Assembly: GCA_938074205.1 (NCBI GenBank)
Contig: CALJES010000018.1
Span: forward strand, 1 to 64,000
Origin: an uncultured bacterium
GTDB taxonomy: Bacteria > Armatimonadota > UBA5829
DNA: 64,000 bases
Reading direction: 5' to 3'
Shown here: piece after piece, positions 1-8,979 of the stretch
Position numbering within the stretch: the first letter of the stretch is position 1
Layout of the letters: the number at the start of each line of letters is the position of its first letter
Notes under the pieces: model-generated
Database searches by the model: none
What the model was told of the DNA's origin: nothing
What the model saw: only the letters and a program-made list of their open reading frames with translations
Position numbers and translations under genes: made by a program

Positions 1-3
1 CAT
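1..3 (-). CDS. Start codon of a gene leaving the left edge
   Basis: Only the start is in the window. On the minus strand an ATG (positions 3-1) is preceded, seven bases upstream, by a perfect Shine-Dalgarno AAGGAGG (positions 17-11). The gene would be read leftward, downstream of the tRNA-Glu gene. No product can be inferred. Confidence 0.5.
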
Positions 4-53
4 CTGGGGTCCTCCTTCTTTGTGTCGAAACCCGGCAAACCATGTTGCCGAAT

Positions 54-78
54 GAGGTGGGAGTTGAACCCCCACCTC
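54..78 (-). repeat. Hairpin downstream of tRNA-Glu, T-arm-like loop
   Basis: A perfect 8-bp inverted repeat (GAGGTGGG/CCCACCTC) encloses a 9-base loop, GGTTCAACT on the minus strand, which resembles a tRNA T-loop. It lies 12 bases after the tRNA-Glu CCA. A second hairpin (CGGCAA/TTGCCG) follows between about positions 30 and 50. No full tRNA fits here and there is no T-run. It may be a 3'-processing or termination structure, or a remnant of a second tRNA. Confidence 0.45.
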
Positions 79-90
79 CGCACTGTAACC

Positions 91-167
91 TGGTAGCCCC
101 GAAGGGATTCGAACCCTCGACCTCATGGCTGAGAACCATGCATCCTAGACCACTAGACGACGGGGCC
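91..167 (-). tRNA. tRNA-Glu (anticodon CTC)
   Basis: The minus strand folds into a complete cloverleaf. The acceptor GGCCCCG pairs with CGGGGCT (first pair G-U), the discriminator is A and CCA is encoded. The anticodon stem CATGG/CCATG carries the loop TTCTCAG, so the anticodon is CTC, reading the glutamate codon GAG. The T-arm has the canonical TTCGAAT loop. Length is 77 nt including CCA. A good promoter lies directly upstream. Confidence 0.96.
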
Positions 168-187
168 ACGTTCGCTCTTCGGCATGC

Positions 188-216
188 ATTATACCAAACC
201 ACGCGCCACTTGTAAA
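188..216 (-). promoter_or_regulatory. Sigma70-type promoter of tRNA-Glu
   Basis: On the minus strand: TTTACA (216-211), 17-base spacer, TATAAT (193-188), with an extended -10 TG. The predicted transcription start is near 181, about 14 bases before the tRNA 5' end. Confidence 0.72.
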
Positions 217-407
217 CACCCTAACTACATCCTCGATCCTCCACCATTGCGTATTTTGCCTCAGCAGACGATGCTTGCTCCACGCAGCTGACAAATCGCA
301 CAACGTCAAGTGAATGTGCAAGCCTGTGACACGCGGGCAGGAAAATGTCGGATGAAGCTAGTAAGTAGAATAGGTTTATTTAGTACACAAGCCGTCAGGG
401 CAATCGA

Positions 408-1181
408 ATGGAACACGCTAACATTCAGATCTTCATCGCGACTATACTAATCGCCGGTTTGATATTGCATGGCATATTTACTGCCCGCAGGGGCGGACCC
501 CTCTTTATTAGGCGCATACCGGGGCTAACAGAAATTGACGAGGCTGTAGGGCGCGCAACCGAGATGGGCCGGCCGGTGATATTCCATCCTGGCACGGCAG
601 AAGTTCAGAACATCGGTACGCTTTCAGCTCTTGGCGTATTGGGGCATGTAGCTCGAAACTGTGCCCGCCTGGGAACAAGGCTTATAGTTACTACAGCAAT
701 TCCGGTGGTTGTGCCGGTGGCGGAGGACATTGTAAAGCAAGCCTATCAAGAGGAAGGTCGTCCGGAGCTTTTTGATCCAGAAGACATAAGATTCCTGGCA
801 GCTTCTGCAGATCAGCTGGCCTTGGCCACGGCGAACTTGATGGAGCGGGAAAAAACGGCCTCGCACTTCTTCTTCGGCTCCTATGACTACACGTCTCTTT
901 TGCTTACCGAGCCTGGCCAGCGCACGGGAGCACTTCAGATAGCGGGCACAGATCAGTACTTTCAGGTGCCTTTTTTTATTGCCAGCTGCGACTACACGGT
1001 TATCGGCGAGGAGCTCTATGCCGCTAGTGCCTATCTGACACGTGAGCCTACTATGCTCGGCAGCCTAGTCGGACAAGATAGAGCCAAGGTTGTTATACTA
1101 GCAATTATCGTGTTGGGAGCGCTTGGCGTTACATTTGGTCTAGGCGACTTGGTAAACACCATTGTGGGGGTCTACAGGTAA
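408..1181 (+). CDS. DUF6754-like membrane protein
   Basis: A 257-residue protein with an N-terminal membrane helix (about residues 8-25), a cytoplasmic-looking alpha/beta domain and a C-terminal helix (about 226-250). The short basic stretch after the first helix (ARRGG) and the segment GRPVIFHPGTAEVQNIGTLS recall the DUF6754 family, which is of unknown function. I assign the family from memory with moderate confidence. It is the first gene of a six-gene operon and its stop codon abuts the GTG of the next gene with no spacer. An ATG start fits, with a weak AGGG upstream. Its role is probably as a membrane-anchored part of whatever complex the next three genes form. Confidence 0.7.
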   Translation: MEHANIQIFIATILIAGLILHGIFTARRGGPLFIRRIPGLTEIDEAVGRATEMGRPVIFHPGTAEVQNIGTLSALGVLGHVARNCARLGTRLIVTTAIPVVVPVAEDIVKQAYQEEGRPELFDPEDIRFLAASADQLALATANLMEREKTASHFFFGSYDYTSLLLTEPGQRTGALQIAGTDQYFQVPFFIASCDYTVIGEELYAASAYLTREPTMLGSLVGQDRAKVVILAIIVLGALGVTFGLGDLVNTIVGVYR

Positions 1182-2039
1182 GTGGCAACCAGAAGACGTT
1201 TAATCGCCGCGGTTACCTTTCTGGCAGGCCTGTACTATTTTTTGGAGTTCATCGTCCCGCCTACGATCCCGTGGCGGACCGTGCAAGGGCGGGTATTAAA
1301 AGTCACCCGCAATGAAGTTATCCTCAAAACGGACGGCCGCACGGTCAAAGTTTACTCGCTGCAGAATATGATCGCATTCCGGATGCGGCCGACTGGAGCG
1401 CCTGAGCGAGTAGAATTGCGATCTCTACGACCTGGTGACGAGGTCTCCATAGGTCCGACAACTTATCTTTCGGATTGGATAACGGACGTCAACAATTTCT
1501 TTGTCGTCTTGGGCGCTATGGCTTGGGGCATGGGGCTGATGAGCCTTTGGATGGTCCACTCGGCTAATATCCGAAAGCGAAAAGAGGAGTGGTATGGCAG
1601 CGTTCTATTCTTCGTAGCGGTTGCCGTCGGTATTGTTGCTGGCCTAGGATATGGTGCAGAGGCAGGTATGCTCAAGCGAATGAACGATGTGGTTGTAAAC
1701 GATGTGCTGCGCCCGATGGGCTCTACGGTTTTCTCGCTGCTGGCTTTCTATATGGCGTCGGCTGCGTATCGGTCTTTCCGACTCAAGTCGCGCGAAGCTA
1801 TTCTAATGATGGGTTCTGCTTTCATAGTGATGCTGGGACAAATACCCATTGGGCTTTGGCTTACGCATCGCTTGCCTGAACCGCTCTGGTTTCCGGTTAT
1901 GAGCCAGTGGATTCTGTACATAGCAAATTCAGCCGCGGTTCGAGGGATGTGGTTTGGGATGATGCTGGGCGCTATCGCGGTCGGATTACGGTTTTGGTTG
2001 TCATTGGAGCGAGGGGCTTTCTTCGGCAAGGAGTTGTAG
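1182..2039 (+). CDS. Polytopic membrane protein, DUF6754 operon
   Basis: A 285-residue protein starting at GTG immediately after the preceding TAA. One N-terminal membrane helix (about 8-26) is followed by a small beta-rich segment (about 33-95, with alternating valines and the phrase VQGRVLKVTRNEVILKTDG) that looks like an OB or SH3-type barrel. About five more helices follow (roughly 103-125, 138-158, 178-195, 204-222, 250-270). I recognise no named family. Zero spacing to its neighbours argues for co-translation with the DUF6754-like protein and probable assembly into one membrane complex. Confidence 0.65.
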   Translation: MATRRRLIAAVTFLAGLYYFLEFIVPPTIPWRTVQGRVLKVTRNEVILKTDGRTVKVYSLQNMIAFRMRPTGAPERVELRSLRPGDEVSIGPTTYLSDWITDVNNFFVVLGAMAWGMGLMSLWMVHSANIRKRKEEWYGSVLFFVAVAVGIVAGLGYGAEAGMLKRMNDVVVNDVLRPMGSTVFSLLAFYMASAAYRSFRLKSREAILMMGSAFIVMLGQIPIGLWLTHRLPEPLWFPVMSQWILYIANSAAVRGMWFGMMLGAIAVGLRFWLSLERGAFFGKEL

Positions 2040-2043
2040 GAAG

Positions 2044-2916
2044 TTGGATTTCTTGATCAGGCTTCAGAACATAGACCGTCGATGGCTGTATTTGGCGCTT
2101 GCAATTGCTTGCCTGGTCCCATTTCTGGTGACGATACGTCTTCCGGTATATGTCTCGCCGGAGACGCGCAATCTGTACGAGTGGATCGACAAATGTCCAC
2201 CGGGCAAGGTTGTACTCGTAGACAGCGCTTGGGATGCAGGAAGCCTGGGTGAGAATTGGGGACAGGTGGAAGTGGTCTTTGATCACATGCTTCGGAAAGG
2301 CATCAAGTTCGTAGTTATCTCACTGGACATAACCCCTTTAGGTCCGCAGTTTGCCGACAAAGTCATCACCAAGCTGGTAACCACAAAATATCCGCATCGC
2401 AAGTATGGTGTAGATTGGGTTAATCTGGGGTTTACCAAGGGTGATTGGCAAGCGATGCAGCAAATAGCCAGAGACATTAGACGTCAGTTCAAACGCGACT
2501 CTCGGGGCTGGTCGTTGGACGACTTTGAGCACCTGCCTCTTATGCGGATGGTACGCAACATCGACGATATCTACATGATCTACTCTGTGACATACTCGCC
2601 ACTGGAGAATTGGATTCCTTTTGTCCACGGCGTATACGGTACACCAATCGGCTTTGGATGTGCGGGTATACAGTCTACAACCTACTACCGGTATATACTT
2701 TCTAAACAATTGGTTGGTATGTTGGTCGGTGTGCGAGGCGCGGCTGAATACGACGCCCTGCTTTATCCTGACGTGCAAAAACGCGAGAGTCTGGGTACAA
2801 AGCTAATCGTCCCCCAGGCTTTTGGGCATGCAGCCATAATAGTGGCTGTTGTTTTAGGGAACATCGGCTATTTTGCTTCGAGGAAGAAGGAGCGTAAAGT
2901 TGGATCAACCCGCTAA
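2044..2916 (+). CDS. Membrane-anchored protein with large soluble domain
   Basis: A 290-residue protein with a TTG start four bases after the preceding stop. There is an N-terminal helix (about 16-34), a soluble domain (about 40-250) with alternating strand and helix pattern (for example GKVVLVDSAWDAGS and GIKFVVISLDI), and a C-terminal helix (about 258-278). The two-anchor layout mirrors the DUF6754-like protein at the operon start. The strand-helix order suggests a Rossmann-like or nucleotidase-like fold, but I see no catalytic motif. No named family is recognised; the link to its neighbours rests on operon position. Confidence 0.62.
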   Translation: MDFLIRLQNIDRRWLYLALAIACLVPFLVTIRLPVYVSPETRNLYEWIDKCPPGKVVLVDSAWDAGSLGENWGQVEVVFDHMLRKGIKFVVISLDITPLGPQFADKVITKLVTTKYPHRKYGVDWVNLGFTKGDWQAMQQIARDIRRQFKRDSRGWSLDDFEHLPLMRMVRNIDDIYMIYSVTYSPLENWIPFVHGVYGTPIGFGCAGIQSTTYYRYILSKQLVGMLVGVRGAAEYDALLYPDVQKRESLGTKLIVPQAFGHAAIIVAVVLGNIGYFASRKKERKVGSTR

Positions 2917-3700
2917 TTGGCAGATCTGGCTTGCTGCGATTGTAACTTTAGGTATCTATTCTTACCTGTGGAACGATAACAAGCTGTACCGGATGCTGTT
3001 GAACGTTATGATTGGACTTGGTGTTGGTTACAGCTTCATCGTGATTTGGAAGAACGTGCTGGGCCCTTTGTGGTGGCAGCCGATGTGCCGGGGATTTGTG
3101 GCTGTCGCCCGCGGTTTTGCTCCCGGAAGCGCCGGAGCGCTTTGGATTTTGGTAGGTATTCTTGGAGCGCTTTGGTACTTTCAGTTCAGCCGCAAGTATT
3201 TCTGGCTTTCAAGAATAGTTATCGGCATGACGCTGGGCGCAGGCGCGGGGATGACGTTCAAGCAGCAGTTTCTGTTGAACGCACCTCAGATTACTGACTC
3301 TTTCCGTCCGCTAATCGCGCGAGCAGACGGCACACCGCTGTTTAATGGCAGTACGGCTCCCGTAAGCCTTTGGATGTCATTGAACAACATAATATTCGTA
3401 GGGACCATTATCTGTGTGATGGTCTATTTTCTGTTTTCGTTCGAGCATAAAGCTGCGCCTGTACGTGGAGCCGCCAAAGCCGGTAGATGGCTCTTGATGA
3501 TCAGCTTTGGAGCATTCTTTGGCAACACGGTGATGACTCGTATGGCTGTGTTCCTTGAGAGGCTGCAATTCCTAGCTGATAGTTGGGGACCCATTGTGCC
3601 AACCTGGATGTGGATTGCCGGCGGCGCGATTCTCGGAATATTCATTTATCTCATGCTCAGACATGCTCAGCATGGGCGGGCTAGTCAAAGTCAAACATGA
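2900..3700 (+). CDS. Polytopic membrane protein, DUF6754 operon
   Basis: A protein of about 266 residues with roughly seven hydrophobic segments spread over its length, no soluble domain and no recognisable family. I choose the TTG at 2900 because AGGAAGAAGGAG (2881-2892) is placed correctly before it. That start overlaps the previous gene by 17 bases, typical of translational coupling. The stop overlaps the next ATG in an ATGA arrangement. As the most hydrophobic member of the operon it is a candidate channel or scaffold subunit; that role is an inference. Confidence 0.6.
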   Translation: MDQPANWQIWLAAIVTLGIYSYLWNDNKLYRMLLNVMIGLGVGYSFIVIWKNVLGPLWWQPMCRGFVAVARGFAPGSAGALWILVGILGALWYFQFSRKYFWLSRIVIGMTLGAGAGMTFKQQFLLNAPQITDSFRPLIARADGTPLFNGSTAPVSLWMSLNNIIFVGTIICVMVYFLFSFEHKAAPVRGAAKAGRWLLMISFGAFFGNTVMTRMAVFLERLQFLADSWGPIVPTWMWIAGGAILGIFIYLMLRHAQHGRASQSQT

Positions 3701-6156
3701 AAGGAGCACTACCTCCAATGTGCAGACGTATTTTCTTTCTGTGCATAGTAGCCTCACTCGGTATTTCTGGTTCCATGAGCACTTACGCGGGAACTCCTCA
3801 CGACCCCTATATTTATTGGTTACCTACGGGCCAGACAAAGGCATCGGCGACATTCACCGTCAAACTGCGCCATACTAGATTCGGCTTGCCGGATGCTGAT
3901 CTGGTGTTGGTGCGACAATTGCAAGGGTCTAGAAAGCTGCCTACGCTGAAGGTAACAGTAGCGGGAAAGGATATAGGACCGGCGTGGTCGGGATTATGCC
4001 TTGTGATTCCTGCCAAGGATTTCGAGGGAATGGAGGAAGTGCCGATTACCCTGAGCGCGCCCACAGCGTGCAAATTCTATTTGACAAGAGACTTCCGCGA
4101 TCTATCCCCAGCACAGGTAAGTGACTACTTTCGCATCCTTAATGCTCAGTTTGCGGGAAACTGGAAGGAGATGCTGAAGACATCCGAGTTGCTGGCTGTC
4201 CGCAATGCTGACAACGCCTTGGGACGTCTAGCTCGCCTGAAAGCTCGATATGCAAGGTACAGAATGAAGTCGCAAGACAAGAAGATTTCGGCGCGAGGTC
4301 GATACCTGCTAGGCATGTACTGTATGGAAAACGGTTTCTGGGAAGACGCTGTGCGAGAATTTGAACTTGCTACCAAGCTGGATCCAAAGGATGCCGACTC
4401 CTGGTATATGCTAGCCGACGCACTGGCCTACCGCGACGGCGACAGCGGAGACAGGGTCGAGAAGCTGATACCCCTCTATAGACGGAGCGCCGAACTTCGA
4501 AGGCGCCAGCCTAACTGCTGGAACATATATGTGGGTATTTTCCGCAGAATGTGGGTTGAGGCTGACGACGGTAATGGCGGTCGCACTAAGAAGCTTCTTG
4601 AGATGAGCGAAGAGAACGTCGAGCGGATCAAGCGAGAATGGGGCTGGACGACTGACATACTATGGGCTGCGTCCCGAGGAAGCATGAAGTTCAACAATAA
4701 AATAGTCGTCCACGAGGAAGAGTTCGACAATACAGATCCTCACGCTTTCGATATGCTCTGGAAGCCCGGAGAGCAAGATGTCTTCATGAAGTTCTATGAG
4801 GGCGGACCCGCTGATGCAATGGGCCACGACTGCGGACCAAACCGCACAGCGATAGTGAATATTGGCACCTGGTGCGGTTGGGAAGTCTACCTGCACGAGT
4901 GGAACCATACCCTGGACTGGTCGATGATAACAAGTGAGAACGGTAAGGGTGTGCCGGTGACTCATTCGTCGGACTGGTGCGGTTTTCAGCCTATCCCTTC
5001 GATGGGGCGAGGCCATGCGTCTTGCAATCACTACTATATGACACCTGGTATGTTCTTGTCGGTTAAGGGCTCAGAGGCAAAAAGGCACGGGTACAACACC
5101 AAGTGGCTGATATACGGTCCGTATGAGTGTGAGCCGAACAAGGGGTTGGAAACGCCCTTCATAGACGAAACGTCTACGAAATTTTCGGAATCCAAAACTA
5201 GCACATCCGAAACTACCGTCAAAGACGACTGGATCGATCTCAAAAAACTGCTCAAGCCGTCCTCTGATGCCGTAGTCGCCTATGCCGGTGCCTACGTTTA
5301 CTCACCAACGAGGCAGAAGGTTAGAATGTGGCTTGGGATGAACGACGGCATTCGCGTTTGGCTCAACGGACGCCTAGTACATAAAGGGCTGTACAAGTCT
5401 ATCGCAATTTGGGAAGAAGCTAATGAGCCCGACCAAGTGGTGCCGACTATCCTCCTGCAAAAGGGTTGGAACTCGGTTTTGGTAAAGGTTGAAAACTTGC
5501 CGAGAACGCGAGAGGACCTCGAGAGGCTCGGTGTAAAGGAGAACGGCTGGGGATTTTCGCTGAGACTTAGCGGACTTCGAAACGAGGAACTGCCGGGAAT
5601 CAAGTGGTCGGTTGTGCCCCCCGCAAATTGGACACCCTCGAAAGTTACTCCAGATCCATCAGAGCACAAGCTTTACAGGTGGGAAGAAGTTCGCGACGAC
5701 TATACCACCTTACTCCCGTGCTTTTCCAACAAAGACCTCGAGGGTTACACTGGGCTGAAGAACTTGCACATCTCAAAGGAATGCCTGATCACCTGTGAAG
5801 GCGCTCAGAATAAACACAATTGGGTTGGCGCTTATGACGAGAATGACCGCACCCTCAACAACCTACTTAACTGGCGGTTCGAGTCTGCAGCCGTATTGCG
5901 TTACACAAACAAACAAAATCAGCTCAGAGATCTAGTCTTTTTACGGCCTGAAGCGTACGAGACTTACATATCGCTCATGCGAACAGACCCCAGCAGTGGA
6001 ATAAAACGTCACGAGGAACGAGTCCTGGGTTATGTATTGGTTTTTGGTCTAGAAGACCATCCGAACGGTCGCGTTATGTTGGTATTGGACACTTATGTAG
6101 GCAAGGAGTTGCCAGCTGAGGACAAGGACCTCTTGGATCTTACGAGAATCCGATAG
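3697..6156 (+). CDS. Secreted HExxH metallopeptidase with TPR-like region
   Basis: An 819-residue exported protein. The signal peptide runs to about residue 35 (hydrophobic core FFLCIVASLGISG). An all-helical, TPR-like region lies at about 150-280. A zinc-peptidase signature HEWNH is at residues 400-404, followed by a GH-x-x-x-x-HYY motif about 30 residues later. A beta-rich domain at about 490-620 (ending QKGWNSVLVKVENL) resembles galactose-binding or PA14-like modules. The last 200 residues are unassigned. The ATG overlaps the preceding stop (ATGA); a second ATG at 3718 would give a shorter signal peptide. The substrate is unknown. Its position at the end of a membrane-protein operon suggests it acts on or is delivered by that complex. 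Confidence 0.72.
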   Translation: MKGALPPMCRRIFFLCIVASLGISGSMSTYAGTPHDPYIYWLPTGQTKASATFTVKLRHTRFGLPDADLVLVRQLQGSRKLPTLKVTVAGKDIGPAWSGLCLVIPAKDFEGMEEVPITLSAPTACKFYLTRDFRDLSPAQVSDYFRILNAQFAGNWKEMLKTSELLAVRNADNALGRLARLKARYARYRMKSQDKKISARGRYLLGMYCMENGFWEDAVREFELATKLDPKDADSWYMLADALAYRDGDSGDRVEKLIPLYRRSAELRRRQPNCWNIYVGIFRRMWVEADDGNGGRTKKLLEMSEENVERIKREWGWTTDILWAASRGSMKFNNKIVVHEEEFDNTDPHAFDMLWKPGEQDVFMKFYEGGPADAMGHDCGPNRTAIVNIGTWCGWEVYLHEWNHTLDWSMITSENGKGVPVTHSSDWCGFQPIPSMGRGHASCNHYYMTPGMFLSVKGSEAKRHGYNTKWLIYGPYECEPNKGLETPFIDETSTKFSESKTSTSETTVKDDWIDLKKLLKPSSDAVVAYAGAYVYSPTRQKVRMWLGMNDGIRVWLNGRLVHKGLYKSIAIWEEANEPDQVVPTILLQKGWNSVLVKVENLPRTREDLERLGVKENGWGFSLRLSGLRNEELPGIKWSVVPPANWTPSKVTPDPSEHKLYRWEEVRDDYTTLLPCFSNKDLEGYTGLKNLHISKECLITCEGAQNKHNWVGAYDENDRTLNNLLNWRFESAAVLRYTNKQNQLRDLVFLRPEAYETYISLMRTDPSSGIKRHEERVLGYVLVFGLEDHPNGRVMLVLDTYVGKELPAEDKDLLDLTRIR

Positions 6157-6183
6157 TAACCAATTTAAAGGAGCTAGCAACAA

Positions 6184-8598
6184 GTGAGAAAGCTACGCGC
6201 GATCTTGACGATCTTTACGCTGGTATCTTTGTTTCTGGGCTATTGCAGAGCAGACGAGCTTTCAATACGCACACTGAAAGTCTTGGCCGTCATCTACCGC
6301 GGAGCACCAGGAGATACACAGCGCCTCGATGATGCTGCCCTTGCGGGTACTCGCAATGGGATCGAACTGGGCCGACTTTTTTACTTCCGTAACACTCGCT
6401 GCAAGCTGAACTTGGACATTACATATCTGGTCGTGGATTCACCTGCCCCCAACAACGCCGGACCGACATATGACTACATAGTAAAAGATCTCGAGTCCCG
6501 CGGTATCAAGAAAGGCCAGTACGACGGGGTCTTTTGTACAGGCGTAGGATTCTTGGGCAATTTCGGCGGTTTCCGAATAATGGGCAAGACCGGCGCGTGC
6601 TTTGGCGGGACAGATCCGCGTGGAAACTTCTCCTGGTATCCGGAGGACAATCCCGACGTATGGTACGGCACAGCTTGGACATTTGTCCACGAGTTCCAGC
6701 ACGCACTTGACTCGCCGATTTGCACCAGCTCGGGCCACCCAGAAATGCTGCACGGTCATCCCTATGCGGACTCTATGGAACACTATTTCACCTGGGGACA
6801 TCGAGGCGCTATGCATTGGGATTGGATCGCACATACACTTTCGAGTTTTCAGGACTATCTCGACGTCTCCAGTGTGACGGACACTGTTATAACTACAGCT
6901 GACGCCGACGGTGACGGTATGCCGGATGATGACCCCCGCCTCCCAATGGACGAAAAACGCTTCGGATCAGACCCATCTAAGCCAGACACTGACGGTGACG
7001 GCCTGAACGACTTGGCTGAGTTCTGTGCCGACATATATAGGGGTTCCAACCCTCTGAAAACTGATACTGACGGGGATGGAACATCAGACGGCAACGATAG
7101 GAACCCGACTGTTGCAATAGCCGAAACGGTGGCTTATACAAAGACTGAGCTTCAAATTGACGGTCGCATGGAGGCGTGTTACAAGCAGCTCGTATCAAGA
7201 CCTTATGCGGGAAACTCGAGGGAGCTCGAAAACGCCAAGATATACGCGTGTTGGAATGAAGACGCGTTTTTCCTTCTCATCAAATCGAGTAAGCGCTGCA
7301 CATTGGATATGCTCATCGACACTAGCGCAGAGAACGGCTTCTGGGAGGGCGGGGATACATATCCGATTCGAGTTAGCCCAGACGGCAAGGTCACATTCTT
7401 CGAACTCGGTCTCTCTGGTGAGGTGCCCGGTGCGAAGGCTGTTTGGGGCAGTGACGGTTTGGAAATCAAGATTCCTGCTCTAATTGGCCAGGGAGTTTCA
7501 AATGAGATTAACTGGGGCGGCAAGCGCAGGCAAGAAGACACGACAGACGGAATGGTTCTGATGGCAGGGCGCAGGATCAGCTTTAACCTAATACTTTCGG
7601 CAGGCAAAGAGAAGGCTCTTTTCACTCCGAATTGGTCGATGTTTGATACCACACTTGCCAAATCGCCAACTGATCCACCCAAACCTAGTCTTCGATTCAC
7701 CAATAAACTCACTACTGAAGCGCAGCCGACGGTCGTTGTGACAGGTGTCTCGAGCACAGACCGGGTGGAGGTCGTAGATGGCCGAGGAAGGAAGCTGGGT
7801 GAGCGTTTGGGCAACGGACCGCTCGTTTTAACTGGAAAGGTGAGGGTTGGTTCAGACGCTGCCACAGGTTCCAACGTTTTGAAAGCGGTTTGCCGTGGCA
7901 TTGAATCTGAAGCGGTGACGGTCGTAGTAGACACTGCCGCTGAGCCGCCGCGCGTAAAGAGAACCAAGGAAGGGTTTGTTTCGGTAGAAGGAGAGGGTGG
8001 GGCCAGTGTCGATGTGTTTGTCGGCACGCGGTTATCCCCTGTGTGGCCGCTTCTCACCATTCAGCTAGATTCGCATGGGCGCGGTCAAGTTGTTTTGCAC
8101 GAGAACTTGAAGGGGTTCGTAGGAGCCTACGGCCTTGGCATGGCTTTTGATAAGCCAGTGTTTTGGCGTTTAGATGAAGAAATCAAGTTCGACTACAACG
8201 GCGACACTTGTGACCCGCGTCTTCCGGCGGAAGGGTTTTGCATAAGGTGGACAGGCTATCTTGATATTCCAAAAGATGGCGAATACACGTTTTACTTGTC
8301 TACCGATGACGGTTCGCGGTTGTGGGTTGACAACCAGTTGCTCGTGGACAACTGGGGCCACCACGCACTACAAGAGAAATCCGGTACGATGTTCTTAACC
8401 CGCGGTGAGCACGAGATCCGCATAGATTATTACGAGGAGTACGGCTGGGCAGCGGCGCATCTCGAGTGGTCCGGTCCGGGGATAACTCGTACTCACACGC
8501 TGCCGGTGAGACCTTGGCCAAGTGCGGCATCACCAGTCTCGTTTTTTGCACGACAGACAGACCCACTAGGAAATAGGTCAATCTTCAGAAACTTTTAG
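6184..8598 (+). CDS. Secreted HExxH metallopeptidase with TSP3 repeats and PA14
   Basis: An 804-residue exported protein. The GTG start follows AAAGGAG, and a signal peptide covers about residues 1-24. The peptidase domain has HEFQH at 169-173 and a later GHP...EHYF segment like that in the preceding gene. Three acidic calcium-binding-type repeats follow (about 237-310, DADGDG, DTDGDG, DTDGDG), typical of thrombospondin type 3 repeats. A CBM9/DOMON-like domain is at about 320-440. A C-terminal PA14 domain (about 640-790) carries STDDGSRLWVDNQLLVDNWG. It ends the operon. The architecture fits a cell-surface or released, glycan-associated protease; the substrate is unknown. Confidence 0.78.
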   Translation: MRKLRAILTIFTLVSLFLGYCRADELSIRTLKVLAVIYRGAPGDTQRLDDAALAGTRNGIELGRLFYFRNTRCKLNLDITYLVVDSPAPNNAGPTYDYIVKDLESRGIKKGQYDGVFCTGVGFLGNFGGFRIMGKTGACFGGTDPRGNFSWYPEDNPDVWYGTAWTFVHEFQHALDSPICTSSGHPEMLHGHPYADSMEHYFTWGHRGAMHWDWIAHTLSSFQDYLDVSSVTDTVITTADADGDGMPDDDPRLPMDEKRFGSDPSKPDTDGDGLNDLAEFCADIYRGSNPLKTDTDGDGTSDGNDRNPTVAIAETVAYTKTELQIDGRMEACYKQLVSRPYAGNSRELENAKIYACWNEDAFFLLIKSSKRCTLDMLIDTSAENGFWEGGDTYPIRVSPDGKVTFFELGLSGEVPGAKAVWGSDGLEIKIPALIGQGVSNEINWGGKRRQEDTTDGMVLMAGRRISFNLILSAGKEKALFTPNWSMFDTTLAKSPTDPPKPSLRFTNKLTTEAQPTVVVTGVSSTDRVEVVDGRGRKLGERLGNGPLVLTGKVRVGSDAATGSNVLKAVCRGIESEAVTVVVDTAAEPPRVKRTKEGFVSVEGEGGASVDVFVGTRLSPVWPLLTIQLDSHGRGQVVLHENLKGFVGAYGLGMAFDKPVFWRLDEEIKFDYNGDTCDPRLPAEGFCIRWTGYLDIPKDGEYTFYLSTDDGSRLWVDNQLLVDNWGHHALQEKSGTMFLTRGEHEIRIDYYEEYGWAAAHLEWSGPGITRTHTLPVRPWPSAASPVSFFARQTDPLGNRSIFRNF

Positions 8599-8621
8599 GG
8601 TTTTCGACCTTATCAAATCTA

Positions 8622-8650
8622 TTGACCAAACGCGAAACGCACGATATACT
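8622..8650 (+). promoter_or_regulatory. Sigma70-type promoter of pseudopilin genes
   Basis: TTGACC (8622-8627), 17-base spacer, TATACT (8645-8650). It lies just after the end of the second metallopeptidase gene, so the pseudopilin genes appear to be a separate transcription unit. Confidence 0.72.
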
Positions 8651-8757
8651 AAATGTGAAGATTGGTACATCATTGTGCACTTGGTAATGACTTCGCACGG
8701 CAGGAGGTGTGATCTACGGAATCAGCCGAGCACAGTAGCAGCCTGACGAGGATTATT

Positions 8758-8979
8758 TTGGTGGTGGTAGTTATCCTGATCGTCGTGGCGGCAGTGGTTT
8801 TTGCTTTTGTCGGTCGAAGTAAGCCCCTGCCGACCGGGGAGGCAGCCGGAGTTGATCTCCCGCCGGTGAAAATTCCAACGTCGGCAACACCGATAAACCC
8901 TTATAAAGAGCGATCGAAGCCAGCGCCTGTCGAATCAAATCAGATTCCTTCGAAAGGCGAGCAATCGTGGGGCCCGTGA
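8758..8979 (+). CDS. Small single-pass membrane protein, start unclear
   Basis: The readable part is 73 residues: a strongly hydrophobic helix (residues 1-18) and a proline-rich, polar tail. Its stop overlaps the start region of the next gene (TGATG). The first usable codon is a TTG at 8758, inside the helix. A perfect AGGAGG lies upstream at 8702-8707, but the GTG behind it (8709) is in another frame and stops after nine codons. In the right frame 15 extra polar codons (8713-8757, no stop) would make a natural N-terminus, without a normal start codon. A non-canonical start, an indel, or a sequencing error are all possible. Confidence 0.45.
   Translation: MVVVVILIVVAAVVFAFVGRSKPLPTGEAAGVDLPPVKIPTSATPINPYKERSKPAPVESNQIPSKGEQSWGP

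Noticed and set aside
366-371. TAGAAT as a promoter for the DUF6754-like operon
   Set aside because: No -35 match at suitable distance (AAATGT) and no extended -10; too weak to list.
7203-8060. 285-codon antisense frame in the second metallopeptidase gene
   Set aside because: Low-complexity Thr/Ser/Pro translation, a shadow of the real gene whose domains are clear on the other strand.
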